In this document: positions 26,083 to 33,988 of the stretch, one piece after another
How positions within the stretch are numbered: position 1 is the stretch's first letter
Layout of the letters: every line of letters starts with the position of its first letter
Assembly: GCF_905200055.1 (NCBI RefSeq)
Contig: NZ_CAJKIS010000021.1
Location: 1-40,445, forward strand
Source of the DNA: an uncultured Fusobacterium sp.
GTDB lineage: Bacteria > Fusobacteriota > Fusobacteriia > Fusobacteriales > Fusobacteriaceae
Direction of reading: 5' to 3'
DNA length: 40,445 nt
The notes under the pieces: generated by a model
Seen by the model: the letters and a program-made list of their open reading frames with translations, nothing else
What the model was told of the DNA's origin: nothing
The model's database searches: none
Made by a program: the position numbers and the translations under genes

Positions 26083-26607
26083 TTAGTTACTTCCTATAAT
26101 TCTTAATTCTTTTACACCATCAACTTCAGTTATTCTTTCAAGCATTCCCTCTATTTTTCTTAACATATTTTCAGTTGTTTGAATAGAGATTGTTGATTTT
26201 GCTATTCCATCTATAGCTATATTTTGAACTATAGTCAGTATATTCATATCTTCAGTTGCAATAATTTCTAGTATCTTAGCAAGTATTCCCGGTTTGTCTA
26301 TAAGTGACATATGTATACTAAATACTTTATCCTTTCCACTTTCAAAAAATGGTTTAATATAGTCTTTATATTTATAATAAGTACTTCTACTTATCCCTAC
26401 CTTTTTTATAGCTTCATATTTTGACATTTTACTATGTTGAACAAGATCATTTACTTTAATTACACTTTGGATAGAGTTTGGCAGTATTCTCTTATCGACA
26501 ATATAAAATTCTCTCTTTCCAGCTGGATCTATTTTTATCTCTTCTAAATCATAATTTTCAGCTTCTTTTTTTTCTATACCAATTTTCTTTTTATTAGTAA
26601 TTTTCAT
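26083..26607 (-). CDS. ACT-domain protein with N-terminal helix-turn-helix (UPF0735/PheB-like)
   Basis: 174 residues. Residues about 36-85 (DKRILPNSIQSVIKVNDLVQ; SKYEAIKKVGISRSTYYKYK) look like a small helix-turn-helix, and about 95-170 is an ACT domain (SLIDKPGILAKILEIIATED), which usually binds an amino acid. This is the layout of UPF0735 proteins such as PheB. The role is not established; a regulator sensing an amino acid is the natural guess. It sits 23 bases after folD. Confidence 0.85.
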   Translation of the reverse strand: MKITNKKKIGIEKKEAENYDLEEIKIDPAGKREFYIVDKRILPNSIQSVIKVNDLVQHSKMSKYEAIKKVGISRSTYYKYKDYIKPFFESGKDKVFSIHMSLIDKPGILAKILEIIATEDMNILTIVQNIAIDGIAKSTISIQTTENMLRKIEGMLERITEVDGVKELRIIGSN

Positions 26608-26630
26608 TGCTTCTATCCCTCCACAAATAT

Positions 26631-27482
26631 TTATACAAGTTTCTTATTTCTCTTAAATGCAGATAATGTATTCTTAAAAAGCATAGCTACAGTCATAGGA
26701 CCTACTCCTCCAGGAACAGGTGTTATCCACTTACATTTTGGAGCCACATTTTCAAAATCTACATCTCCAAAAAGTCCCTCTTCTGTTCTATTTATTCCTA
26801 CATCAATAATAATAGCCCCATCTTTTACCATATCAGCTTTTACAAATTTTGCCACTCCCATAGCTGCAACAATTATATCTGCTTCTTTTAATTTATCTGC
26901 TAAATTTTTTGTTTTACTATTACAAATAGTTACAGTTGCTCCCTCATTTATGAAAAATCCTGCCATAGGTTTCCCTACAATATTACTTCTTCCTATTATT
27001 ACAACATCTTTTCCTTCTACTTCTAATTCGTATCTTTTAAATAGTTCAACTATTCCAGAAGGAGTACAAGGTTTTATAGAATTTTTATCTCCTAAAAAAA
27101 GTAATCCCATATTCTCTGGTTTAAAACCATCTACATCCTTTGAAAAGGCTATTGTATCTACTACCTTTTTCTCATCTATATGTTTAGGAAGAGGCAATTG
27201 TACTAAAATTCCATCTACTTTTTCATCCTCATTTAACTCTCTTATAACATTTAAAAGCTCTTCTTCAGTTACATTTTCAGGAAGATAATGTGCAAAACTT
27301 TCAAATCCTAACTCTGCACAACCTTTAATTTTAGAATTTACATATATTTTTGAAGCAGGATTTTCCCCTACTAAAACTATTGCCAATCCTGGAACTTTTC
27401 CTACTTTTTCTTTTATCCCTTTAAGCTCTTCTTTTATCTCCTCTTTTATTTGAGAAGATGTCTTTTTTCCATCTAGTATCAT
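26631..27482 (-). CDS. folD: Methylenetetrahydrofolate dehydrogenase/cyclohydrolase
   Basis: A 283-residue bifunctional enzyme giving 10-formyl-THF from methylene-THF. YVNSKIKGC carries the Tyr and Lys of the active site, QLPLP is a family block, and GRSNIVGKPM with PVPGGVGPMTVAML is the cofactor and C-terminal signature. It follows fmt with no gap (stop and start adjoin). FolD makes the formyl donor that Fmt uses, which explains the pairing. Confidence 0.97.
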   Translation of the reverse strand: MILDGKKTSSQIKEEIKEELKGIKEKVGKVPGLAIVLVGENPASKIYVNSKIKGCAELGFESFAHYLPENVTEEELLNVIRELNEDEKVDGILVQLPLPKHIDEKKVVDTIAFSKDVDGFKPENMGLLFLGDKNSIKPCTPSGIVELFKRYELEVEGKDVVIIGRSNIVGKPMAGFFINEGATVTICNSKTKNLADKLKEADIIVAAMGVAKFVKADMVKDGAIIIDVGINRTEEGLFGDVDFENVAPKCKWITPVPGGVGPMTVAMLFKNTLSAFKRNKKLV

Positions 27483-28415
27483 TTAATTAAACTTATCTCC
27501 CTTTTTCAAAATATTACCATTTAAAATATCTGCTCCACTTAAAAGCTTTTTATTTTCTGGTTTAACCTCTGTAAGAATAACACTTCCATTACCAGTTTTT
27601 ACAACTACACCTTTTCCTTTAATTGTATCTACAATCTCTCCAATTTCTCCATCTTCATATTTTTTGAAGTTTTCTTTTACTCCGTAGATTTTGAAAATTT
27701 TATCATCTAACATAGTATAAGCACTTGGAAATGGATTCATCCCTCTTACCATATTAAAAATCTCTCTCTCTGTTAGATTCCAATTAATTTTACAATCTTC
27801 TTTCCTAAAAGGCTTTACAAATGTAGCTTCAGAATGATTTTGAACTGTTCTTGGAGCTTCACCTTTTTCTATTAGTTTTACCGCTTCTAGTAACTTTTCA
27901 GCTCCTATCTCCATCAATCTATCGTGAAGAGTTAAGAAAGTATCCTCATCTGTTATCTCTGTTTCTCCAGTAAGAATAACATCTCCAGCATCTAACTCTT
28001 CAGCTATATGCATTATACTTACCCCTGTTTTCTCTTCTCCATGTATCAAAGCAGCATTTATTGGAGCTGCTCCTCTATATTTTGGCAGAAGTGAAGAGTG
28101 AACATTTATAATTCCCAATTTAGGTAATTCTATTATCTCTTTTGGAATTATTTTTCCATAAGCAACAACTACTATTAAATCTGGATTTAAATCTTTTATA
28201 AGATTATATGTTTCCTCTGTTTTTAAGCTATTTGGTTGATATACAGGGATATTATTAGCTAAAGCATACTCTTTTACAGGAGTATATTTTATCTTTTTTC
28301 CTCTCATATTTGGCTTATCAACTTTAGTAAAAGCTCCTATTATATCATACTCTTTATTTAAAATATCAAAACATGGAACTGCAAAATCTGGAGTTCCCAT
28401 AAATAATATTCTCAT
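27483..28415 (-). CDS. fmt: Methionyl-tRNA formyltransferase
   Basis: 310 residues. The N-terminal formyltransferase domain begins MRILFMGTPDFAVP; NVHSSLLPKYRGAAPI is the catalytic signature with the HxSLLP block. The C-terminal domain (about 205-310) binds the tRNA. It formylates initiator Met-tRNA. It abuts nrdR and folD. Confidence 0.97.
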   Translation of the reverse strand: MRILFMGTPDFAVPCFDILNKEYDIIGAFTKVDKPNMRGKKIKYTPVKEYALANNIPVYQPNSLKTEETYNLIKDLNPDLIVVVAYGKIIPKEIIELPKLGIINVHSSLLPKYRGAAPINAALIHGEEKTGVSIMHIAEELDAGDVILTGETEITDEDTFLTLHDRLMEIGAEKLLEAVKLIEKGEAPRTVQNHSEATFVKPFRKEDCKINWNLTEREIFNMVRGMNPFPSAYTMLDDKIFKIYGVKENFKKYEDGEIGEIVDTIKGKGVVVKTGNGSVILTEVKPENKKLLSGADILNGNILKKGDKFN

Positions 28416-28892
28416 TTAATCATCCTTTTTTTCTTTATTATTATCTTTATTTATATCTTCTACTATTTCAATAAAAGATTTTATATCTTTAAACTCTTTA
28501 TATACTGAAGCAAATCTTACATAGGCAACTTGGTCAATTTTTTTCAATTTTTCCATTACCATCTCTCCAAGTTCTTTTGTTGTGATTTCAGCTTTTAAAG
28601 AGTTTTGAATATTTTTTTCAATCTCTAGAACAAATGTTTCTAAACTTTCTCTACTTATATTTCTCTTAACTGTAGCAGCGACAAGTCCTCTCATCAATTT
28701 ATTTCTATCAAATTTGTCTCTTCTTTTGTCTTTTTTTACAACATAAAGTGGTGTCTCCTCTACCTTTTCAAATGTTGTAAATCTTTTTTCGCACTTAATA
28801 CATTCACGACGTCTTTTGATTGAATATCCGTCCATAAATGATCTACTGTCAATTACTTTTGTATCTTCTGAATTACAAAATGGACACTTCAT
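28416..28892 (-). CDS. nrdR: Transcriptional repressor NrdR
   Basis: 158 residues starting MKCPFC. The zinc ribbon has CPFC and CIKC, and the ATP-cone domain follows (VVKKDKRRDKFDRNKLMRGL). NrdR senses ATP/dATP and represses ribonucleotide reductase genes; none are in this window. Start 28892 fits the family and has AGGTG six bases upstream; the ATG at 28898 and GTG at 28901 are less likely. Confidence 0.96.
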   Translation of the reverse strand: MKCPFCNSEDTKVIDSRSFMDGYSIKRRRECIKCEKRFTTFEKVEETPLYVVKKDKRRDKFDRNKLMRGLVAATVKRNISRESLETFVLEIEKNIQNSLKAEITTKELGEMVMEKLKKIDQVAYVRFASVYKEFKDIKSFIEIVEDINKDNNKEKKDD

Positions 28893-28901
28893 CTTCATCA
28901 C

Positions 28902-29375
28902 CTATACAGTTTCTTTTTTATTTATACACTCTATTACCTCAGCTGGCGTTTTACAAGCTAATAGCTCATTTCTAAACTCCTCTTCTCTTATAAGTCTTGA
29001 TATTCTAGCTAATACTTTTAAATATACTTGGCTATCTTTCATTGGAGAGGCAAAAACAAAAAATATGTTTACATTTTCATTATCCAATGATTTAAAATCT
29101 ATCTTCTCTTTGCTTATTCCGAAAGCTATTGTCAATCTATCAGCAGCGTCAGTTTTAGCATGTGGAATTGCCACACCTTTTCCAATTCCTGTGCTACCTA
29201 ATTTTTCTCTTTCAATTAATGCTTTATAAATAACATTTTCTTCATTATGAACTTCTGGAGAAACAGCAATAAGATCTGCTAATTCCATTAAAACATCATC
29301 CTTATTTTTTGATTTTAATTTAAGAGATATTAAATCTTCTGACATATAGTCAGTAATTTTTACAACATTGATCAT
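28902..29375 (-). CDS. PTS IIA protein, fructose/mannitol (PtsN-like) type
   Basis: 157 residues covering one PTS_EIIA type-2 domain. H72 in GVAIPHAKT is the phosphorylation site. No IIB or IIC domain is encoded with it, and it lies among recO and nrdR, so a regulatory role like that of PtsN is more likely than sugar transport. The target is unknown. It overlaps recO by one base. Confidence 0.88.
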   Translation of the reverse strand: MINVVKITDYMSEDLISLKLKSKNKDDVLMELADLIAVSPEVHNEENVIYKALIEREKLGSTGIGKGVAIPHAKTDAADRLTIAFGISKEKIDFKSLDNENVNIFFVFASPMKDSQVYLKVLARISRLIREEEFRNELLACKTPAEVIECINKKETV

Positions 29376-30082
29376 TACTCTACCCCCATTAAATAATTTT
29401 TTAAATTAAATTCTGTTCCTAGATGAAAGTTTAAATATCTTTCAAAAAGGAGTGTTACATTTTTTATTTCTTTTAAAGGATACTCGCCATTGATTATATC
29501 TTTTATCCTTTTATTAACAACTTTTTCAATTATTTCCTTTTCTATCTTGCTAACTCTATATGAATATTTTCTCTCTTCTTGAAAAAATCCATTTCCTTCA
29601 AAAGAGAAATAAGCCCCCTCGCCTAAACTAAATTTTAACCCTTCCTCTTTTATTAAAGTATATAGATAGAAGATAATTAAAATATAATTTTTTCTCATAT
29701 CATTGTTATCTTTTAAAAAATTCAGAGTTTTTTCTGTTATAGTAAATAGATTTTTTTTTCTGTTATTCTCAACAAGTATAGAATTTAAAATAGATAGCAG
29801 ATATAAAGATATTTCTAAATTATCCAAATTTTCTTTAATTTCTCTATAAGCATCTAAAGTTAAAATATTAGTCAATATAAAGTTTTCACCTTTTTTGTAA
29901 AAAGTAAATTTTGAAAGAGTCAATACATCTGCTGAACTTTGTTCTCTAGTCTTGCTTTTTCTAATTCCCTTTAATAAAACACTTATTTTTCCAAAATTTT
30001 CTGAAAAAATTGTAATATATCTATCTGCCTCTCCAAAATCCCTCTTATTTATTATAATTCCTCTACAATCAAACAGTTTCAT
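29375..30082 (-). CDS. recO: DNA repair protein RecO
   Basis: 235 residues. The N-terminal OB fold has the family start (CRGIIINKRDFGEADRYITI) and KGIRKSKTREQ. RecO loads RecA with RecR in gap repair. The C-terminal part is shorter than in E. coli-like proteins and lacks the four-cysteine zinc site found in some members. It overlaps the genes on both sides. Confidence 0.88.
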   Translation of the reverse strand: MKLFDCRGIIINKRDFGEADRYITIFSENFGKISVLLKGIRKSKTREQSSADVLTLSKFTFYKKGENFILTNILTLDAYREIKENLDNLEISLYLLSILNSILVENNRKKNLFTITEKTLNFLKDNNDMRKNYILIIFYLYTLIKEEGLKFSLGEGAYFSFEGNGFFQEERKYSYRVSKIEKEIIEKVVNKRIKDIINGEYPLKEIKNVTLLFERYLNFHLGTEFNLKNYLMGVE

Positions 30083-30645
30083 TCCTCTAGTATGAACTCC
30101 TCTTTTGAAAAATTAGGATTTATTCTATAATTTTCTATCTTTATATCACCGATTTTTATATCTTTATCATAAATTTTAAAAGATACTGGTAGCAGATACC
30201 CATCTATTTTACTAAATTTTTCAAACTCGATTTTTACTCCATCTTCTAAGATTAATTCTCCTATTTTAGAAGCATAGTATTTTTTTCTAAAATCCTCATT
30301 TTCCTTTTCCTGCTCAAAAATATAGTTTATAACCTTAATTATTCTATTTTCATCAGTATTTACCTTTTCATGTGTTACCTGTTCAAATAATGGTAAATAC
30401 ACAATTTTTTCATTGTGATTATAAATATATACCTCTCCTTTATTCAATTCAGGAGCGATTATCTCTTTTTTAATCTTATCTGGAATTTGAAATTTTATAT
30501 TATATTCTGTTTTTCTATTCTCTCTATTTAAAATTATCTCTTCTTTCGTTAAAAATTCAAGAGTTTTAATGTCTGAAATACTTTTTTCTTTAGATAAAGT
30601 TAATGTTGTCATCAATAAAAAAAGTAAGATTAATAATTTTTTCAC
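30079..30645 (-). CDS. Exported protein, possibly LolA-like
   Basis: 188 residues with a signal peptide (MKKLLILLFLLMTTLTLS). The body is rich in beta-strand segments (KTEYNIKFQIPDKIKKE; GEVYIYNHNEKIVYLPL), the pattern of LolA/LolB or RseB-like folds that carry lipids or lipoproteins. Sequence similarity is weak to my eye, so the name is tentative. It follows mreC directly, consistent with an envelope role. Confidence 0.75.
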   Translation of the reverse strand: MKKLLILLFLLMTTLTLSKEKSISDIKTLEFLTKEEIILNRENRKTEYNIKFQIPDKIKKEIIAPELNKGEVYIYNHNEKIVYLPLFEQVTHEKVNTDENRIIKVINYIFEQEKENEDFRKKYYASKIGELILEDGVKIEFEKFSKIDGYLLPVSFKIYDKDIKIGDIKIENYRINPNFSKEEFILEE

Positions 30646-31469
30646 TATTTCTCCTTTTCTTCTTTTGGAATTATTATAAGCACTTCACTTAAATTTAAAA
30701 TATCTAAATCTGTCTTTATCTTTATACTTCTAAAAATTTGACTTTCATCTTGATCAATCTCTGATATATATCCTACATATAATCCCTTTGGATATATATC
30801 ACTTATTCCTGAAGTATAAACTTTTTCTCCAGATTTAATTGTATTCTCAAAGGTATTTGGCTCAAAATATAGCTCTCCACTTCCTTCATCGCTTCCTTTG
30901 GCAATCCCTAACATCTGACTCTCTGTTAAAACACTTAAATTAAAATTTTCTCCTGTTACCATATCAACTAAAGAATAATCCTCATAAACTTTGCTTATCT
31001 TTCCAATAAGTGTTTTCCCCGATAATACAATCATATTTTTTTTCATTCCATCTTTTGTCCCTAAATTTATATAGAATCTTTCATATAAATTACTAGGACT
31101 TCTAAAATTTACTTTAGCAACTTTTAATTCTAAATCAATAGATTTTTTCATTTGAAGTAAATCTTGTAGTCTTTTATTTTCTTCAACTAAAGTTTTATTA
31201 AACTCTACTACCATATCTAATTTTACATTTTCATTTTTTAACTGTCTATTTTCTTCCAAAATATGTTTGTATTCTGTAACTGCATAAGACGTTTCTTTAA
31301 AATAATTCCCTGTATTATATATAGTTTTTTGAATTGGAAAAAAAATTGTCCCTATTTCATCTACTATATTGTTAATTGTACCTCTAAAAAAAAACAAAAT
31401 CAAAATTATACAAATAAATAAAAATAATATTTTGTTTTTTTTCTCTGAAGTTTTATCTTTTTTTAACAT
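30645..31469 (-). CDS. mreC: Rod-shape protein MreC
   Basis: 274 residues: a membrane segment at about 14-30, a coiled coil at about 65-105 (EENRQLKNENVKLDMVVEF), then the beta-rich MreC domain with NLGTKDGMKKNMIVL. It links MreB to the cell-wall elongation machinery in the periplasm. mreB and mreD are not adjacent here. It overlaps the peptidase gene by seven bases. Confidence 0.93.
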   Translation of the reverse strand: MLKKDKTSEKKNKILFLFICIILILFFFRGTINNIVDEIGTIFFPIQKTIYNTGNYFKETSYAVTEYKHILEENRQLKNENVKLDMVVEFNKTLVEENKRLQDLLQMKKSIDLELKVAKVNFRSPSNLYERFYINLGTKDGMKKNMIVLSGKTLIGKISKVYEDYSLVDMVTGENFNLSVLTESQMLGIAKGSDEGSGELYFEPNTFENTIKSGEKVYTSGISDIYPKGLYVGYISEIDQDESQIFRSIKIKTDLDILNLSEVLIIIPKEEKEK

Positions 31470-32578
31470 TTAGCTAATTCCTTTACTATCTCTAGTGTTA
31501 ATTTTGACATTTCAACTAAATCATCTATCTCTATATACTCTTCTGTTGTATGCACTTTTGTCATTCCTACAGCTAAATTTACAGCAACATATCCCTTTGC
31601 ATTGTATACATTAGCATCGCTTCCTCCACCAGAAGATTTTAATTCGCATTTTAAATTAATATTTTCACAAGCTTTTTTCAAATGGTTAATAATTTCTAGA
31701 TTTTCATCTAACTTAAATCCTGCATAACCTTTTTTTACTCCATTTTCAACTTTGGCTCCAAACTCTTTTGCCACTTCTTCAAAAATATCATTAGTCTCTT
31801 TTAATAAGTTATCTAACTTTTCTCCATCAAAACTTCTAGCTTCATACATCATTGAAATTTCTGGCATAACTATATTTACAGCTTCTCCACCTTTTACTAT
31901 ACCAATGTTTGAAGTTGTTTCCTTGTCAATTCTTCCTAATCTTAATTTTGATACAGCATGAGCAGCTACTGTAAAAGCATTTATTCCATCTTCTGGATTT
32001 ATTCCTGCATGAGCTGGTTTTCCAATAATTTTTATCTCTCCCTTTGCAGAATGAGGAGCTTGAACTATTGCAACTCCTGGTTTTCCACTTGAATCAAGAA
32101 TATAAGAGAAATCTGGTGAATACTTTTCTATTTCAAAAGCTCTTGCCCCACGTAATCCTATCTCTTCTGCAATAGAAAAAACTACTATAATTTCTGGATG
32201 ATCTAGATTATTTTCTTTTATAACTCTAAGCATCTCTAATATAGCAGCTATACCACCTTTATCATCCCCTCCTAAAACAGAAGTTCCATCAGTTTTTATA
32301 ATCCCATTTTCTATTACAGGAGTTACTTTTTCACAAGGTAATACTGTATCCATATGAGAGCTAAAAAGCACCTTTTTCTTATTTGGAGCTTTTAAAATTC
32401 CAACTATATTTCCACAATTTCCTCCATTTTCTTTTCCAGCATTATCTTCATAAACTTCTAGTCCTAAATCATTTAAGGTTTTTAAAAGATAATCCCCCAT
32501 CTCTCTCTCTTTTAGTGATGGAGATGAAATTTTTACCATATCTATAAATTTAGAAGTTACTTTTTCTCTATTAATCAT
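31463..32578 (-). CDS. M20 family peptidase, PepT-like
   Basis: 371 residues. Zinc ligands are in SSHMDTV (H75, D77), the GGDDKGG block (103-109), and AEE (137-139); the lid domain lies at about 175-290. The PepT-like subgroup has this length and layout (GKPAHAGINPEDGINA). It cleaves small peptides in the cytoplasm. The start at 32578 has AGGAGG in front; the TTG at 32593 precedes that site. It is the first gene of the ten-gene operon. Confidence 0.92.
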   Translation of the reverse strand: MINREKVTSKFIDMVKISSPSLKEREMGDYLLKTLNDLGLEVYEDNAGKENGGNCGNIVGILKAPNKKKVLFSSHMDTVLPCEKVTPVIENGIIKTDGTSVLGGDDKGGIAAILEMLRVIKENNLDHPEIIVVFSIAEEIGLRGARAFEIEKYSPDFSYILDSSGKPGVAIVQAPHSAKGEIKIIGKPAHAGINPEDGINAFTVAAHAVSKLRLGRIDKETTSNIGIVKGGEAVNIVMPEISMMYEARSFDGEKLDNLLKETNDIFEEVAKEFGAKVENGVKKGYAGFKLDENLEIINHLKKACENINLKCELKSSGGGSDANVYNAKGYVAVNLAVGMTKVHTTEEYIEIDDLVEMSKLTLEIVKELAKC

Positions 32579-32621
32579 TACTCCTCCTAACAATCCATTT
32601 TTTAATACTATCTTTCCTATA

Positions 32622-32650
32622 ATTATAATATATTGTGCTTTTTTTGTAAA
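32622..32650 (-). promoter_or_regulatory. Promoter of the ten-gene operon
   Basis: TTTACA (32645-32650), 17 bases, TATAAT (32622-32627) on the minus strand. Confidence 0.72.
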
Positions 32651-32733
32651 GTGTAAGTAGTATATTTTTCTAAAATTTCAGAAAAATATATTATTTTTTT
32701 ATACTATTCTTAAAATTTTCCTATATAAATTAA

Positions 32734-32767
32734 AAATACTGAAAAGAAAAAATTCTAATCAGTATTT
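32734..32767 (-). terminator. Terminator of the DUF3298 lipoprotein gene
   Basis: AAATACTGA and TCAGTATTT pair around a 16-base loop; on the minus strand TTTAATTT follows. Confidence 0.6.
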
Positions 32768-32773
32768 CTTTTA

Positions 32774-33457
32774 TTATTTCATATATTTTTTTATCTCATC
32801 TTTACTAAATTCAAATACAGGTATTCCACTTGAATAAGGTGCAAGTTCATACAATGGAAATACAAATTTTATATTATCTCCTTCAAAATACATTACAGCA
32901 TTTTTTATATTTACCTCTGGATTTTCAAAAAAAACAACCTCTTCTCCATTTGTATTTTTAACTTTTTTCTCATTTTCTATAGCATCATTTATCTTCATTT
33001 CAAAATAACTTTGAGCATTTTCATTAAAAAAACTTTCAAAATTAATAAGTTTTAGATTTTTAGTCCCTATATTATAGGTTTCTAAAGTAGTATTTCCATG
33101 AGCTCCACCAGTATAAAGATATATCTTTAAAACTATTGAAATTATTCCAAAATTATTCTCCTTTATTTGATAATTTACTATTGCCTCATAAGGTATATCT
33201 TGTTTTAATTCATCAGTACTTTCTAAAAGTTCATCAATTATAAGTCTAGCATTTTCTTGCAATGAAAGATTAAAATAAGATATATCTTCACTTTGTAAAT
33301 TTAGAATTTGAGGAATAACTAAATTATATTTATAACTATTTGTCGCCCCTTTATACTCTAATTTCTCAATTTCTTTCTCTTTTCCCTTTTCTTTTTCAAC
33401 ACCACAAGCAGTAAATAATAGTATTAATAATATTATTATTCCTTTTAATCTTTTCAT
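32774..33457 (-). CDS. DUF3298-containing lipoprotein
   Basis: 227 residues. The signal sequence ends LFTAC, so Cys18 is the lipid anchor, followed by a Lys/Glu-rich linker. YTGGAHGN and the C-terminal YELAPYSSGIPVFEF are hallmarks of the DUF4163/DUF3298 pair seen in PdaC and RsiV. In RsiV this domain binds lysozyme; here there is no transmembrane anti-sigma part, so that role is not implied. It is a single-gene unit. Confidence 0.88.
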   Translation of the reverse strand: MKRLKGIIILLILLFTACGVEKEKGKEKEIEKLEYKGATNSYKYNLVIPQILNLQSEDISYFNLSLQENARLIIDELLESTDELKQDIPYEAIVNYQIKENNFGIISIVLKIYLYTGGAHGNTTLETYNIGTKNLKLINFESFFNENAQSYFEMKINDAIENEKKVKNTNGEEVVFFENPEVNIKNAVMYFEGDNIKFVFPLYELAPYSSGIPVFEFSKDEIKKYMK

Positions 33458-33603
33458 TCTTCATCACCTAATTATTTTATTACACCATATAATGTAATCT
33501 ATTTTTCAAAAAAAGTCAAAAATAGTTTTTTGTAATTAAGCTTTATATATAAACTACAATATATCTAACTAAGCTCAGTTATCTAGCACATCCCTAGTTT
33601 TGA

Positions 33604-33886
33604 CAAAGTACCTTTGTTATTTGCGATTATTAGTCAAGTTAAGTTATCTCTATTCTTTTTTAACATCAATTTGACTCCATGTCAGTGAATAAAGAATCCC
33701 TATTGCTCATTCCGTTGAAAATGCAAAACTCACTCGCAAGCTCGCTCAAACACGTTGCATTTTCTTAACTGCATTTCGCTGAGGGCTTCTGTAAATTAAT
33801 GTAGCACAGGTTTCACCTGTGTCTCAAAAGTAGTAGTCGTTTATACTCCTCTACTTTTGGAAATTACGTCAACTTGATGTTAGGGA
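33604..33886. repeat. Nested-palindrome intergenic repeat, copy 2, with a nested insertion
   Basis: The same organisation as 142-361: outer arms AACATCAATTTGAC and GTCAACTTGATGTT, inner GAAAATGCAA and TTGCATTTTC. The blocks GATTATTAGTCAA and GAATAAAGAATCCCTA are nearly identical in both copies, while the central stretch between AAAACTC and CTCAAACACG differs. The extra length comes from a small structured element at 33805-33866. The rest of the gap 33458-33988 holds no gene that I can see. Confidence 0.7.
33805..33866 (+). repeat. Small hairpin element, copy A
   Basis: It starts with a perfect 7-bp hairpin (CACAGGT, TTC, ACCTGTG). It continues with about 46 bases that recur in reverse orientation at 38872-38917 with only two differences. 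That part itself has arms CAAAAGTAG and CTACTTTTG. Confidence 0.72.
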
Positions 33887-33935
33887 TAATATATTTTTAC
33901 TTTAATTATTAGGATAATAAATTATAATTTACAAT

Positions 33936-33985
33936 AAAAAAGCTATTTAAATTGACAACTAAAAATATCAACTTAAATAGCTTTC
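33936..33985 (-). terminator. Terminator of the Ntn hydrolase gene
   Basis: AAAGCTATTTAA and TTAAATAGCTTT pair, extended by imperfect pairs; TTTTTTATT follows on the minus strand. Confidence 0.8.
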
Positions 33986-33988
33986 ACT

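Noticed and set aside
28902..29375. The IIA protein as part of a fructose transporter
   Set aside because: No IIB, IIC or sugar kinase is nearby; the neighbours are recO and nrdR.
31752..31961. Plus-strand frames opposite the peptidase, LacI, folD and other genes
   Set aside because: They are complements of well-supported genes, without ribosome binding sites or recognisable domains.
33805..33866. Short repeated hairpins as a CRISPR array or attachment site
   Set aside because: There are only two copies far apart and in opposite orientation, with no regular spacers and no cas or integrase gene nearby.
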